Assembly (NCBI RefSeq): GCF_040412085.2
Contig: NZ_CP115920.1
Location: 1,364,001 to 1,428,000 of the forward strand
Reading direction: 5' to 3'
From: Vibrio sp. CB1-14
Lineage (GTDB): Bacteria; Pseudomonadota; Gammaproteobacteria; Enterobacterales; Vibrionaceae
Length of the DNA: 64,000 bases
The notes beneath the pieces are model-generated. The model searched no databases, was not told where the DNA came from, and worked only from the letters and a program-made list of their open reading frames with translations. The translations under genes were made by a program, and so were the position numbers. The first letter of the stretch is position 1; each line of letters begins with the position of its first letter. Shown piece by piece: positions 48,597 through 57,140 of this stretch.

Positions 48597-49788
48597 GTTC
48601 ACTCTCCTGTTGTGGTAGACGTTTCCATGCACCGTTCTCTAAGCCGATCAGATAGCGAAGACCACCAATTAAGTTTGCAGTATGTCCAACGACTAGGTAC
48701 GTAAATGCACGTACTAGCTTAACGGACTGTAGTTTTGGGATAAGTACGCTGATGGCTACTGAGCCATAGAGCGCCACTTGTAGTAATAGAAAGCTGGTAA
48801 ATAGTGCACTGCTCGGTGCCAATATGGCTGAGGTAATCAGGCAGATGATCATCAAGTAAGGGGTTAGCACTCTTAGTCCTTTTCCAGAAAAGAAGGTGAG
48901 GGCCGTGCCCTTGTGGTGCGGTGCAAACAGTGGCAGTAAGGCGATAATTTGCTGCATGTTACCAGCAGAGATTCGTAATCGACGTTTAAAGTCTTGGCTA
49001 GTGCTACTACTTTCCATCTCAATGGCGTTCATATGCGGCTCGTACACAGCACGATAGCCACGACGAACGATGTTCATCGGAATAATGAAATCATCATTGA
49101 TGGTGTTGTAAGGCAGTGCTTCAAATAAGTTTGCTCTAATGAAGTAGAGCGCACCATGAGCACCAATCGTAGAGCCCAGAGTAGACTCGCTGTATTTCAC
49201 CTGATTCTGGTAGCGCCAGTAAAGGGACTCACTGCGCTCATCTTGCTCTAGTAGCTGATAAGTTGAGTTAACCACACCAACACTGCTGTCCTGAAAGTGA
49301 TGGGCGGCGAGCTTTAGAGCATCGATTGAAATCAATGCCGACACATCGGAGATACATGTGATGTCAGTTTCAATCGCTGACAACTGTTGATTAAGTCGGA
49401 ACACCTTTCCTTGGTTATCCGCATTGTCGATGATCCTAAACAGAGTATCGCAGCAGATGGCCTCTTGTATGGTTTCTTCCGCAACAGTGATGGTGTTGTC
49501 AGTACTGCCGTCGTTGATAATGATGACTTCTAGTTTATCGCGTGGATAATCGAGTACTGCGCAGTTGCGGATCTTATCGGCTATCCATTTATCCTCGTTG
49601 TAAGCAGGGATGACGATAGTGATCGATGGTAACGCCGCATTTTTGTCTACTTTATAAAGCGGCACCCGCTTTGCTTTAGGTAGCGGATGACGTGATGCCC
49701 ACCATTTCAGTAACAAAGGGTATATAGCATGGTGGTAGACAATAAAAAAAGCACTTGTCCAAAATAAGCTGATAAGTAGTGTTTGCAT
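48583..49788 (-). CDS. sypQ: SypQ-like membrane glycosyltransferase (GT2)
   Basis: A 401-residue processive-type GT2 enzyme. One N-terminal membrane helix precedes the GT-A domain (ITIVIPAYNEDKWI, VIIINDGSTDNT, a C-x-SDVSALIS acidic site, and the later SSTSQDFKRRLRISAGNMQQI, close to the Q/RxxRW-type acceptor motif); three to four helices follow at the C-terminus. I prefer ATG 49788, with AAGGA upstream, over the in-frame ATG at 49815. It follows sypP closely and overlaps sypR. Confidence 0.83.
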   Translation of the reverse strand: MQTLLISLFWTSAFFIVYHHAIYPLLLKWWASRHPLPKAKRVPLYKVDKNAALPSITIVIPAYNEDKWIADKIRNCAVLDYPRDKLEVIIINDGSTDNTITVAEETIQEAICCDTLFRIIDNADNQGKVFRLNQQLSAIETDITCISDVSALISIDALKLAAHHFQDSSVGVVNSTYQLLEQDERSESLYWRYQNQVKYSESTLGSTIGAHGALYFIRANLFEALPYNTINDDFIIPMNIVRRGYRAVYEPHMNAIEMESSSTSQDFKRRLRISAGNMQQIIALLPLFAPHHKGTALTFFSGKGLRVLTPYLMIICLITSAILAPSSALFTSFLLLQVALYGSVAISVLIPKLQSVKLVRAFTYLVVGHTANLIGGLRYLIGLENGAWKRLPQQESEHEKG

Positions 49789-49818
49789 ATCTATTCCTTG
49801 AGTAGCGTCAGTCATCAG

Positions 49819-50943
49819 TTATGCCTTAACCGCCAGTGCGCGGTAAGCTTGGCTCATGGTGCGAACATCGTTGTGCTCGACCACAAAATCTCTCGGTGTA
49901 AATAAGTGGCGAGTCGCAATAGCTTTCTCGAGTGTGGCCAATAGTGAAAAGACGCGTTTCGATTTCGTCGTGAGACCGGAAAGAGGACACAAAGTTTCTC
50001 GCGCTGCACCGACATCGGTTACCACAACAGGGATATTGCACGCCTGAGCTTCAAGTGGAGACAGTGGAAATCCTTCACAGCTTGATGGTAAGCAGAATAA
50101 GTCCAGTGACTGATAAAAACTTGGCATATCGCTCACTAATCCCAAGAAGTGAACGCGATGGCTGATGTTTAGATGCTCGCAAAGCTGCTTTAACTCTTGC
50201 TCTAAAGGCCCGGCGCCGGCAATCGCTAAGTGCGTGTTCTCAGGTAGTCGTGATACTGCTTTAATGAGCGTAGTATGGGACTTAACCGGAACCAATCGGC
50301 CAGCAGTACCAATAAGTAGAGTGTTTGCTGGTAGCCCTAGAATGCGTCTCGCGGCAGCTTGGTTAGCAGGAACAAAGCGATTGCAGTCGATTCCATTTTT
50401 AATCACCTTTGACTCTGTAAATGGAAACAGCTCATTCAACTGTTTGCTAACTTCGTCCGCGTCTGCCACTAATATAGGGTTCACTAATTTTAACGCTATC
50501 GTTTCAACGTGGCGACGTTTGGTGTTTTGCAGGTGCCACATGTCGTGTTCAGTATGAATACAAGTTGTGATGCGCGCCATTCTCGCGGCGATGCCGCCGT
50601 AAAGAAGTGAGCCTATATGATGAGTGTGAACTACGTCGGCATTTAGCCTTTTGAACTCGGAGCTAAGCTGTTTGATGAGTGATAGCTGAAGGCCTTCTGC
50701 TTTGTCTAAGAACACTAACTGCGACTGGAAATGTCTCAATATAGGCCAGTGTTGAATCGCTTGTTGCTGAGTACCTTCCAAGCTAATGATGTAGCAGCGC
50801 TCGTGAGCGGGGGTTTGTTTTAGGAGCTCAATGACCATGGTTTCAAGGCCGCCTGGTGCTAAATGCTGAACAATATGCACTGTGGTCAGTGTTGCTTTTC
50901 TGCCTTGAATCCTTGTGGATTGATTGTGCTGAGTTGCCATCAT
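49819..50943 (-). CDS. sypP: SypP-like glycosyltransferase (GT4)
   Basis: A 374-residue GT-B fold glycosyltransferase of family 4. The N-terminal domain has HLAPGGLETMVIEL (the glycine-rich acceptor-side loop) and HTHHIGSLLYGG. The C-terminal nucleotide-sugar domain has IGTAGRLVPVKSHTTLIKA and the E-x7-E motif as CEGFPLSPLEAQ. The sugar is not predictable. AGGAGA precedes the ATG. A sigma54-type promoter and an upstream palindrome lie in the 173-bp gap to sypO, so it starts a sub-operon sypP-Q-R. Confidence 0.85.
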   Translation of the reverse strand: MMATQHNQSTRIQGRKATLTTVHIVQHLAPGGLETMVIELLKQTPAHERCYIISLEGTQQQAIQHWPILRHFQSQLVFLDKAEGLQLSLIKQLSSEFKRLNADVVHTHHIGSLLYGGIAARMARITTCIHTEHDMWHLQNTKRRHVETIALKLVNPILVADADEVSKQLNELFPFTESKVIKNGIDCNRFVPANQAAARRILGLPANTLLIGTAGRLVPVKSHTTLIKAVSRLPENTHLAIAGAGPLEQELKQLCEHLNISHRVHFLGLVSDMPSFYQSLDLFCLPSSCEGFPLSPLEAQACNIPVVVTDVGAARETLCPLSGLTTKSKRVFSLLATLEKAIATRHLFTPRDFVVEHNDVRTMSQAYRALAVKA

Positions 50944-51022
50944 TCTCGTCTCCTTACTTGTATAATTCGCCGTTCTCGTTGTGTTGCAAATTAACGATGG
51001 CAGCGCTGGTTGCTAGAAGAAT

Positions 51023-51038
51023 TGCACTTAGTGTGCCA
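51023..51038 (-). promoter_or_regulatory. Sigma54-type promoter for sypP
   Basis: Minus strand TGGCACACTAAGTGCA: the -24 TGGCAC and -12 TGC elements at the correct spacing (consensus TGGCAC-N5-TTGCA). It lies 80 bp before the sypP start. Confidence 0.8.
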
Positions 51039-51076
51039 AGAATTTAATAACAGCTAAAACATAGGCTTATGGAAGG

Positions 51077-51106
51077 TTGCATGTCATTTCTCGAAATGAC
51101 ATGCAA
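51077..51106 (-). promoter_or_regulatory. Perfect 30-bp palindrome, probable SypG enhancer for sypP
   Basis: TTGCATGTCATTTC (51077-51090) and GAAATGACATGCAA (51093-51106) are exact inverted repeats around TC. The centre (TTCTCGAAATGACAT at 51088-51102) resembles the TTCTCA-N3-TG sites before the other syp promoters, and it sits about 54 bp upstream of the -24 element. Confidence 0.65.
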
Positions 51107-51116
51107 TTTAGCAAAA

Positions 51117-52541
51117 CTAGAAACTGATTTTGGGAATAGCTGTGATGACCAACAGCTTGGCGTCTTCGAGTTGCTGGCGACGGCGAATGGTCGTATCAAA
51201 TAGCTCGAGGAAGATCGCGGTGCCAATCCCAAGTGCGATCCCTGCAATAACCCCTAATATTGCGAAAACGATAGCTGGCAAATTGGTGGAGCTGCTGGGT
51301 GTGTAGGGTAAGTCAATCACTTTTACGCGTTTATTCTGCTCGAATATACCCAATGAGCCGGTAAGCTCAGCCATTTCGTAGCGCTCGACCAGTTCATCAT
51401 ACAGTTCGCGCTTTAGCGTGACGTCACGTTGCAGGCGCAGCAACTGCTTGGCGTTGCTACCATAGTTTTTCGCATTTTCGGTAAGCTCGGCAATCATCGA
51501 CTCTAGGCTTGAGGTCTCTTGTTTCAACGACTCGTATCGTCCGCGCACCATTTGAAGGTTTTGAAGCTGGGTAATCAACAAGGGTTGAAACTCGCGGCTA
51601 CTGCCGGTACCTACAGCGCTGGCAATGTCCCATAGCTGGTCGGAGTCTAATCCAGTTTGTTCACTGCTTAGCAATATAGAGCGCTCTTGCTCTAGCCTTT
51701 GCAATTCACGGATCTTGGCCTGTACGGCGCTATGAGAGGCGGTGTACTTGGCTTTGAGCAGAGTCAATTCGCTACGTATTTCAATGATTTGTTCTTCTAA
51801 ACGGCCAACGATTGGATTGGTTTTTGAAAGCTGCTGATCTAGGGTTCCGAGACTTTTCTCAATACCCGCAAGCTCAGCCTGTTTCTCTGCAAGCTTTTGT
51901 TTGAGTTTAGCCAGGCGGCTTAAATTCTCACTTTGCATCTCAGGCGTGGCAGCTGAGTGCGCATTATAATACTCCGCCAATGCTTGCTCCGCCTTTTCTA
52001 AGGCTTGTTTGCGCTTCTCAATATGAATGGTTAGGAATTCGCTCGAATCGCGTATAGATGACCGCTCAGGGGCAAGCAGCTCTTCAATAAAATGCACACT
52101 AACTGACTCAAGCAAAGCTTTCATGCCATCGGGTGAAGAGGCAGAGTGCTCAATTTTGATAAAGTCTTTACCCAGCTGGTTGACCGTTAAGTTGGACGAG
52201 ATATTAGCAATGATTTGATCTTGCTCGTAGGGACTCATGGTGTCGTTAATAAGATTCAAGTCGCTTGCGACCGAGAGCAACACATGACGACTGTTGAGCA
52301 GGGTTTTTAGTGCCGATAGACGTTCTTTGAGCATGGTAGATACCGCAATATCTTCAAGAAAAGGGTTCATTTTCGCAGTTTCTTGAATCAACATGCTGGT
52401 GTGGGATTTGTATTTAGGTGGCGTCATCGCGCCAATTGCATAAGCAATGATAGGCATCACTAGAATAGGGATGACAATCGCGTAACGGCGACGCCAAGCC
52501 GCCGTAAGCATTACCAATAGACGTATTTTAAGCTCGCTCAT
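51117..52541 (-). CDS. sypO: SypO-like chain-length determinant (Wzz/GumC family)
   Basis: A 474-residue polysaccharide copolymerase without a kinase domain. A Wzz-type helix near the N-terminus (about residues 18-38) and another near 425-450 (LPAIVFAILGVIAGIALGIG, after a Pro-rich VIDLPYTPSSSTN stretch) bracket a long periplasmic coiled-coil domain. Its cytoplasmic partner kinase would be SypD. It probably sets polymer length and couples synthesis to the SypC export channel. It overlaps the end of sypN by 4 bp. Confidence 0.88.
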   Translation of the reverse strand: MSELKIRLLVMLTAAWRRRYAIVIPILVMPIIAYAIGAMTPPKYKSHTSMLIQETAKMNPFLEDIAVSTMLKERLSALKTLLNSRHVLLSVASDLNLINDTMSPYEQDQIIANISSNLTVNQLGKDFIKIEHSASSPDGMKALLESVSVHFIEELLAPERSSIRDSSEFLTIHIEKRKQALEKAEQALAEYYNAHSAATPEMQSENLSRLAKLKQKLAEKQAELAGIEKSLGTLDQQLSKTNPIVGRLEEQIIEIRSELTLLKAKYTASHSAVQAKIRELQRLEQERSILLSSEQTGLDSDQLWDIASAVGTGSSREFQPLLITQLQNLQMVRGRYESLKQETSSLESMIAELTENAKNYGSNAKQLLRLQRDVTLKRELYDELVERYEMAELTGSLGIFEQNKRVKVIDLPYTPSSSTNLPAIVFAILGVIAGIALGIGTAIFLELFDTTIRRRQQLEDAKLLVITAIPKISF

Positions 52542-53659
52542 AGTGCCTCCAAATACAGCTCGAGTGTGCTTGCTCTATTGTCCCAGCTGTCGCAGTCGAC
52601 TAACCCTTTGGGTAGGGAGTAACTCTCGTTGGCGATTCGATTTAGTGTAACCACCATGTCTTCGACATTGTTAACCACATTCACGTGTTCGCGGTAGCCT
52701 GTAAGAGCTGGAAAGTCGGTACTGACTACAGGCCTTCTTGCCGCTAGGTACTCTTTTAGTTTTAACGGATTGCACGCCTTGATTTGCTCATTGAGTACAA
52801 ATGGCAGCAGGCTAACGGTCCAATGCTGACTGTAGCTTGGCAGCTCATGATGAGGCTTTGCTCCGAGATAAAACACGTTATCTGCTGCGGCAATAGGCAG
52901 CTTACTAAGCTCAATTTGGCCGATAAAGACGAAGTCCCACTCTGGCAAAGCAGCAATGGTTTGGTTGAGCAGTTCATAGTCGAGCCAATTTGATAGACTG
53001 CCGTAAAACCCTGCAATCGGTCTGCCTCTATTGGGTAAATCTAGCGCGCGCTGGGCTGGTTTAGAAAACTGCTCGCTATCTACGCCATGGCTGAGTAAAC
53101 GGGTTTTATGGCTCGGGAACTTTGTGCATAGCTTTTCGCTGGCGGTGATCACTAAATCTGCCTGTTCGACTAGTCCGTTTTCATGTTCGAGAACGGTTTC
53201 GTGATCCACGCCGGCCAGAGCGCCAAAGTCATCACCGCAGTAATAAACAATTGAACGCTGGCCAAGGAGCGCACATACATCGGATGCGGTGGGTAGTGAT
53301 GTCCAAACAATAGGATCGTTAAGCTGCAGCTCATCGATCATCGGCTTGAGTTGGTGCGCCATCGCTTTTGCTGCTAGCTTACGGCTCCAAGCCGCTCGCG
53401 GTGCTGGCAAGGTGTGAATATTAGCGATAGTCATGCTAGCGGGCTTATTTAAGCGCGTGGGCTGAAACTGGCTAGCTTTACCCTTACCAAGTACTTTGCC
53501 AAGTGCGCGTTTCATATCATTTGTCGTTAAGCGCGGCTGCCTAAGGCCAATCGAATTGACCCATAATACTTTTCTTTTGCTCGCTAAGCGCTTTATCAAA
53601 TGCTGCGTACTGGAAGGTAGCGCTCCGTAATCTTCACCGAAAACAATCAGATCTCGCAT
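52538..53659 (-). CDS. sypN: SypN-like glycosyltransferase
   Basis: A 373-residue GT-B type transferase with an atypical N-terminus: FGEDYGALPSSTQHLIKRL and KVLWVNSIGLR, followed by VYYCGDDFGALAG and TASEKLC. The C-terminal half has GFYGSLSNWLDYELL and CNPLKLKEYLAARRPVVST, the region for the nucleotide sugar. The donor is unknown. It lies 12 bp after sypM and overlaps sypO, so it is co-transcribed with both. Confidence 0.82.
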   Translation of the reverse strand: MRDLIVFGEDYGALPSSTQHLIKRLASKRKVLWVNSIGLRQPRLTTNDMKRALGKVLGKGKASQFQPTRLNKPASMTIANIHTLPAPRAAWSRKLAAKAMAHQLKPMIDELQLNDPIVWTSLPTASDVCALLGQRSIVYYCGDDFGALAGVDHETVLEHENGLVEQADLVITASEKLCTKFPSHKTRLLSHGVDSEQFSKPAQRALDLPNRGRPIAGFYGSLSNWLDYELLNQTIAALPEWDFVFIGQIELSKLPIAAADNVFYLGAKPHHELPSYSQHWTVSLLPFVLNEQIKACNPLKLKEYLAARRPVVSTDFPALTGYREHVNVVNNVEDMVVTLNRIANESYSLPKGLVDCDSWDNRASTLELYLEAL

Positions 53660-53671
53660 TGCTCTATCCTC

Positions 53672-54400
53672 TTATTGGGTGATTTGTTTGACTGCTTTGG
53701 CCGGTGAGCCAGCGGCGATCACATTAGCCGGTAAATCGTGAGTTACCACGCTCCCCGCAGCGACGATAGTCCCTCTACCAATCGTCACGCCAGGCTGAAC
53801 GGTGACCCCTGTTGCTAGCCATACATCTTGTTCTAAAACAATGTCACCCAGCCTATGGTCTTCATCTGGAGCTCCCAAAGCACGCTGCTCGGCATTTAAA
53901 GGGTGCCCTGAATAGCCAAACAGCTGACAACGGCCAGCAATACGCACGTTGTCTTGAATTTCCACTTTTCCTGCTACGGCAATGGACACTTGCCAGCCGA
54001 TATCGACATTACTGCCAACTTTGAGGGTTGGAATGACTGATCGGTCTGGATGAGGGGTGGTGCGGCCACTCAATGTGGTGTGACCGGATACACGGCACTC
54101 ATTGCCAAGCTCAATTTTTAGTGGGCCGGTCACCAAAGGAAGACCGCTGTAGAGATAGAGTGAATGACCGCAGCGAGCAAGGCGTCCTTTAAATGCTGGC
54201 GTGTAAATAAAAAGGCGAGTTATCGTATCGAAGCCGCCTTTTAACATCGTGATGAGACGGTACATGACTTTGTTGTAAACACTTGGGGTTGGGATCCCTG
54301 CTGCGCGCGCTCGTTTCAACATGGTAAACAGGCGACGCATTTTAGGATTTGGGTGGCTGCGAAGCCAAGTTTTGAAATCAAATGAAGTTGCTGTAGCCAT
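53672..54400 (-). CDS. sypM: SypM-like serine acetyltransferase-type O-acetyltransferase
   Basis: A 242-residue left-handed beta-helix acyltransferase. Hexapeptide repeats run from about residue 90 (IELGNECRVSGHTTLSG, KVGSNVDIGWQVSIAV, DIVLEQDVWLATGVTVQPG, VTIGRGTIVAAGSVVTHDL) and end in the family's AGSPAKAV. It would acetylate the exopolysaccharide sugar. Three ATGs are possible (54424, 54406, 54400); only 54400 has AAGGA at a proper eight-base distance. It follows a sigma54-like promoter. Confidence 0.85.
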   Translation of the reverse strand: MATATSFDFKTWLRSHPNPKMRRLFTMLKRARAAGIPTPSVYNKVMYRLITMLKGGFDTITRLFIYTPAFKGRLARCGHSLYLYSGLPLVTGPLKIELGNECRVSGHTTLSGRTTPHPDRSVIPTLKVGSNVDIGWQVSIAVAGKVEIQDNVRIAGRCQLFGYSGHPLNAEQRALGAPDEDHRLGDIVLEQDVWLATGVTVQPGVTIGRGTIVAAGSVVTHDLPANVIAAGSPAKAVKQITQ

Positions 54401-54468
54401 AATCATGTTCCTTGTACTTTCCATGAACTAGCGAGATGTAGTCATTTCCAACTGTGTCCTTTGTTCAA

Positions 54469-54484
54469 TTCAAGAACTGAGCCA
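54469..54484 (-). promoter_or_regulatory. Sigma54-like promoter for sypM
   Basis: Minus strand TGGCTCAGTTCTTGAA: a good -24 and a one-base weaker -12 (TTGA for TTGC). It lies 68 bp before the chosen sypM start and has an enhancer-like palindrome 66 bp upstream. Confidence 0.6.
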
Positions 54485-54511
54485 ATAATTTTTTGTAATA
54501 AAAACAGATGA

Positions 54512-55921
54512 TTACTTTTGTTCTGAGTCAGAGGTTTGGCTTTTCTCAAATTGAGAAGCGATTTGTGAGACGGCTATGGTGAGTGCAGCGAGAATATAAA
54601 TCGGCCATACGAACCCTTGTGTTAAGAAGGTTCCGGATACAAAAGTGCCAACAAGCCCGCTGTAAACGGCCATGGCCATTGAATGAAGGTAAGGAGGGAT
54701 ATTTTCACCACTATCAAGGTTTCTAAGAGTTTGCCTAGCGCACTTAATCAAACTGGTAATAAACAGTAAAAAGACCGTTAGGCCGAGAAAGCCAGACTCT
54801 GCGAGTACGCCGAACCAGGTACTGTGCACGGCGTGGTTGAGTCCATCCCAATGAGGACTATAAAAGAAGTAGTTGTAGTAGAAGTTGTCTAAGCCAACCC
54901 CGAGAAGGGGATTATCGACGGCCATTTTAAATGCCGCTTCCCAAGCATAGACGCGCCCCATAGCTGACTCGTCGATACCCGACTCGGCAGCGCCCCCTGA
55001 GGAGCGGCTTGAAATACCGGCAACAGCATAGAGTATCACCGCGCCAAAAAAGCCCAGCGAACAGAACAGCACTTTCGATTGGATAAATCGCCAACCGAAC
55101 ACGCCGAATACAGCGAGCGAGCCAAGCAGGCCGCCTCGACTTTGGGTGGCAAGAACTGCGAAAAATAGAACGATGGAAGTGGTGGCTGCGAGCAATCTCA
55201 TCGGTATGCCGACGCCTCGGGTAGTGGCGGTGGCAACGGTAAAGGCCAATGGGAACATTAACACGAGTGCTAAATCATTCGGGTCGCCAAGCATAGAGCC
55301 AAAGCTGCGTCCGATTGTGACTCGTGAGCCTTCAACCAGACCTATACCGTTTATCGAGTTGGATAGCGCTTTACAGCCGACAATGAGCCCTGCAATAACA
55401 ATGGCGAAAGAGAATCGCGACAGTTCTTTTGATGACGTGATTAGCCAAGATACCGCAAGCGTCATAATGATGATTTTTACATAGTTGCCGGTGAACATTG
55501 AGATGGCCACGCCTTTGTTTGACGCAAAAGGGATTCCTATGATCACGAGCCCCCAAAATACCAGCAACCAAAAGTAGGTGGGATGCCAATAGAGTCTTAG
55601 TTTTTGGCTAAATACTGTATGCCAGATGAGTGCGGCTAGTGCTCCAGCAGACAACATCAATGGAATCTTAAGAGGGTATAGTACTGGGAATACTTCATGA
55701 ATGCGGAAAAACGAAAACACGATAAACAAAGTCACTAGCCAAAATGTTTGACTAAGTACCACCAAGATTCCAATCGGTAACAGCGCGACCACTAGGCCAA
55801 TCACAGGATGTGGTGCCAACACCCACGCTGCCCCAACCAAACCACACAAAACCAAACTCAGCACAATGTGTTTGCTGTGTTTAGCATGGTCGGTTGAAGG
55901 TGTGGCGGTTGATTGAGTCAT
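54512..55921 (-). CDS. sypL: SypL-like O-antigen ligase/polymerase family protein
   Basis: A 469-residue polytopic membrane protein (about 11-12 helices) of the Wzy/WaaL family. A large periplasmic loop lies near residues 305-365, with RVYAWEAAFKMAVDNPLLGVGLDNF, HAVHSTWFGVLAESGFLG after it, and ATQSRGGLLGSLAVF before; these are the family's signature regions. It would polymerise or ligate repeat units in the periplasm. Its 3' end carries a palindromic SypG-type site that faces sypM. It begins a transcript with its own sigma54 promoter. Confidence 0.88.
   Translation of the reverse strand: MTQSTATPSTDHAKHSKHIVLSLVLCGLVGAAWVLAPHPVIGLVVALLPIGILVVLSQTFWLVTLFIVFSFFRIHEVFPVLYPLKIPLMLSAGALAALIWHTVFSQKLRLYWHPTYFWLLVFWGLVIIGIPFASNKGVAISMFTGNYVKIIIMTLAVSWLITSSKELSRFSFAIVIAGLIVGCKALSNSINGIGLVEGSRVTIGRSFGSMLGDPNDLALVLMFPLAFTVATATTRGVGIPMRLLAATTSIVLFFAVLATQSRGGLLGSLAVFGVFGWRFIQSKVLFCSLGFFGAVILYAVAGISSRSSGGAAESGIDESAMGRVYAWEAAFKMAVDNPLLGVGLDNFYYNYFFYSPHWDGLNHAVHSTWFGVLAESGFLGLTVFLLFITSLIKCARQTLRNLDSGENIPPYLHSMAMAVYSGLVGTFVSGTFLTQGFVWPIYILAALTIAVSQIASQFEKSQTSDSEQK
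54543..54557 (-). promoter_or_regulatory. Palindromic SypG-type enhancer inside the end of sypL
   Basis: TTCTCAAATTGAGAA, a perfect palindrome that fits TTCTCA-N3-TG. It lies within the last codons of sypL and 66 bp upstream of the sypM promoter. Confidence 0.7.
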
Positions 55922-55959
55922 AGTTACCTAGCATTGTGTCAGTTGTTAGCTACTAACTA

Positions 55960-55975
55960 GGCAAATAGAGTGCCA
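55960..55975 (-). promoter_or_regulatory. Sigma54 promoter for sypL
   Basis: Minus strand TGGCACTCTATTTGCC, matching TGGCAC-N5-TTGC exactly, 39 bp before the sypL ATG. Confidence 0.88.
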
Positions 55976-56056
55976 AACATCGGAATGCACCGCAGGCCTT
56001 GTGTAGTGGGATTTCTGGAGGGAGTGGAATAAGTTCTAATTAAAGAAACAGAGTGT

Positions 56057-56083
56057 TTCTCATTTTGGGAATCAAATTGAGTG
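56057..56083 (-). promoter_or_regulatory. SypG-type enhancer for sypL
   Basis: TTCTCATTTTGGGAA at 56057-56071 with a partly overlapping second TCAAATTGAG at 56072-56081, about 89 bp upstream of the sypL -24 element. Confidence 0.65.
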
Positions 56084-56090
56084 GTGAGAT

Positions 56091-57140
56091 TTACGCTTTG
56101 AGCCCATACACCCCGAGCATCGTCGGTATTACTACATCGGTAGAGTAATTGAGTTCAATGGTTTGCTGGGCGTGATACTTGATTTGCGAGCGTTTTGCGT
56201 CTGAAAGTGAAAACCAAGTGTTTAGTGTGGCTCTCATATCTTCGGGAGATGAGGTAATCCAGCCATTGCTACCAGTATCAATAACACTAGGGAGCTCACC
56301 AAGCTCGAAACTTATCACTGGTATTCCTCTAGACATGGCTTCTAGTGCTGCCATCGGTAACCCTTCATAGCGAGACGTGATCAGAAGAAGGTCGACGCTT
56401 TGCCAAACCTCATTCATATTGGATTGGTGCCCGTGAAACTGCACGTTTGGCGGAGCAATCTCTTTTAATAGCGTTTCCATCGGTCCTGAACCATAGATAT
56501 GAAAATCCTGGCTTGGAAAGTGTGTGGCCATTTCAATAAAGGTATCCGGACCTTTTTCTTCACTTAGCCTGCCGACAAATGCGACACTGCGCGACGCAAG
56601 TGACACAAGCGGCGCTTTGGGAACAAAGTTTTTTACTAGTATGCTTCTGTAAGGAAGCTTCGATTGAATAGTACGACTAACGCAGATACGTTGTTCGCTG
56701 AGGAAAGCACTGAATCTATCGAGAGCATCATAAAGTTTGACGCGACCTTTTGGGGTTTCTCCAGCGTGAAAGCTTGAAACAATACGAATTGAGTTGGTAT
56801 AGCCAATAAGGCGAGTGACTCTCGCTAAAAGGCTGCCTTTATAACCATGCGTATGAATGACCGCTGGGCGTTGATTGTGCTGCTCAGCGCTAGAAATGGC
56901 CTCTTTCAGACGCAACAGAGGGTGAGTGTTGGGATACTCACGGCTCAGGGTCATGGTAGGAATTGAACTCTGGTTTAGCGCCGTTTCTAGCGGAGGAACT
57001 GGGTGGTATTCGTTGGAAAATACCACTTTTACCTGGTAGTTATGGGCGAGCAGTCCCTTGGCGAGCTCCAAGACATGAGTCTCTATGCCGCCAAATGAGC
57101 GGCTATCGAGCAGTAACCAAATCACCGGATTAAGAGGCAC
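56091..57140 (-). CDS. sypH: SypH-like glycosyltransferase (GT4)
   Basis: A 349-residue GT-B glycosyltransferase of family 4: DSRSFGGIETHVLELAKGL near the N-terminus, HTHGYKGSLLARV, SSFHAGETPKGR, and in the donor domain AFVGRLSEEKGPDTFIEMA with the E-x7-E region SRYEGLPMAALEAM. The donor sugar is unknown. It starts at GTG 57140, overlapping sypG by 11 bp, so it is translated from the same message. In the Vibrio fischeri layout sypI-K would follow; here the next gene is sypL. Confidence 0.86.
   Translation of the reverse strand: MPLNPVIWLLLDSRSFGGIETHVLELAKGLLAHNYQVKVVFSNEYHPVPPLETALNQSSIPTMTLSREYPNTHPLLRLKEAISSAEQHNQRPAVIHTHGYKGSLLARVTRLIGYTNSIRIVSSFHAGETPKGRVKLYDALDRFSAFLSEQRICVSRTIQSKLPYRSILVKNFVPKAPLVSLASRSVAFVGRLSEEKGPDTFIEMATHFPSQDFHIYGSGPMETLLKEIAPPNVQFHGHQSNMNEVWQSVDLLLITSRYEGLPMAALEAMSRGIPVISFELGELPSVIDTGSNGWITSSPEDMRATLNTWFSLSDAKRSQIKYHAQQTIELNYSTDVVIPTMLGVYGLKA

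Noticed and set aside
51077..51106. The long palindrome after sypO as an intrinsic terminator
   Set aside because: No T-run on either strand, and its position relative to the sypP sigma54 promoter fits an enhancer better. I cannot exclude some terminator activity.
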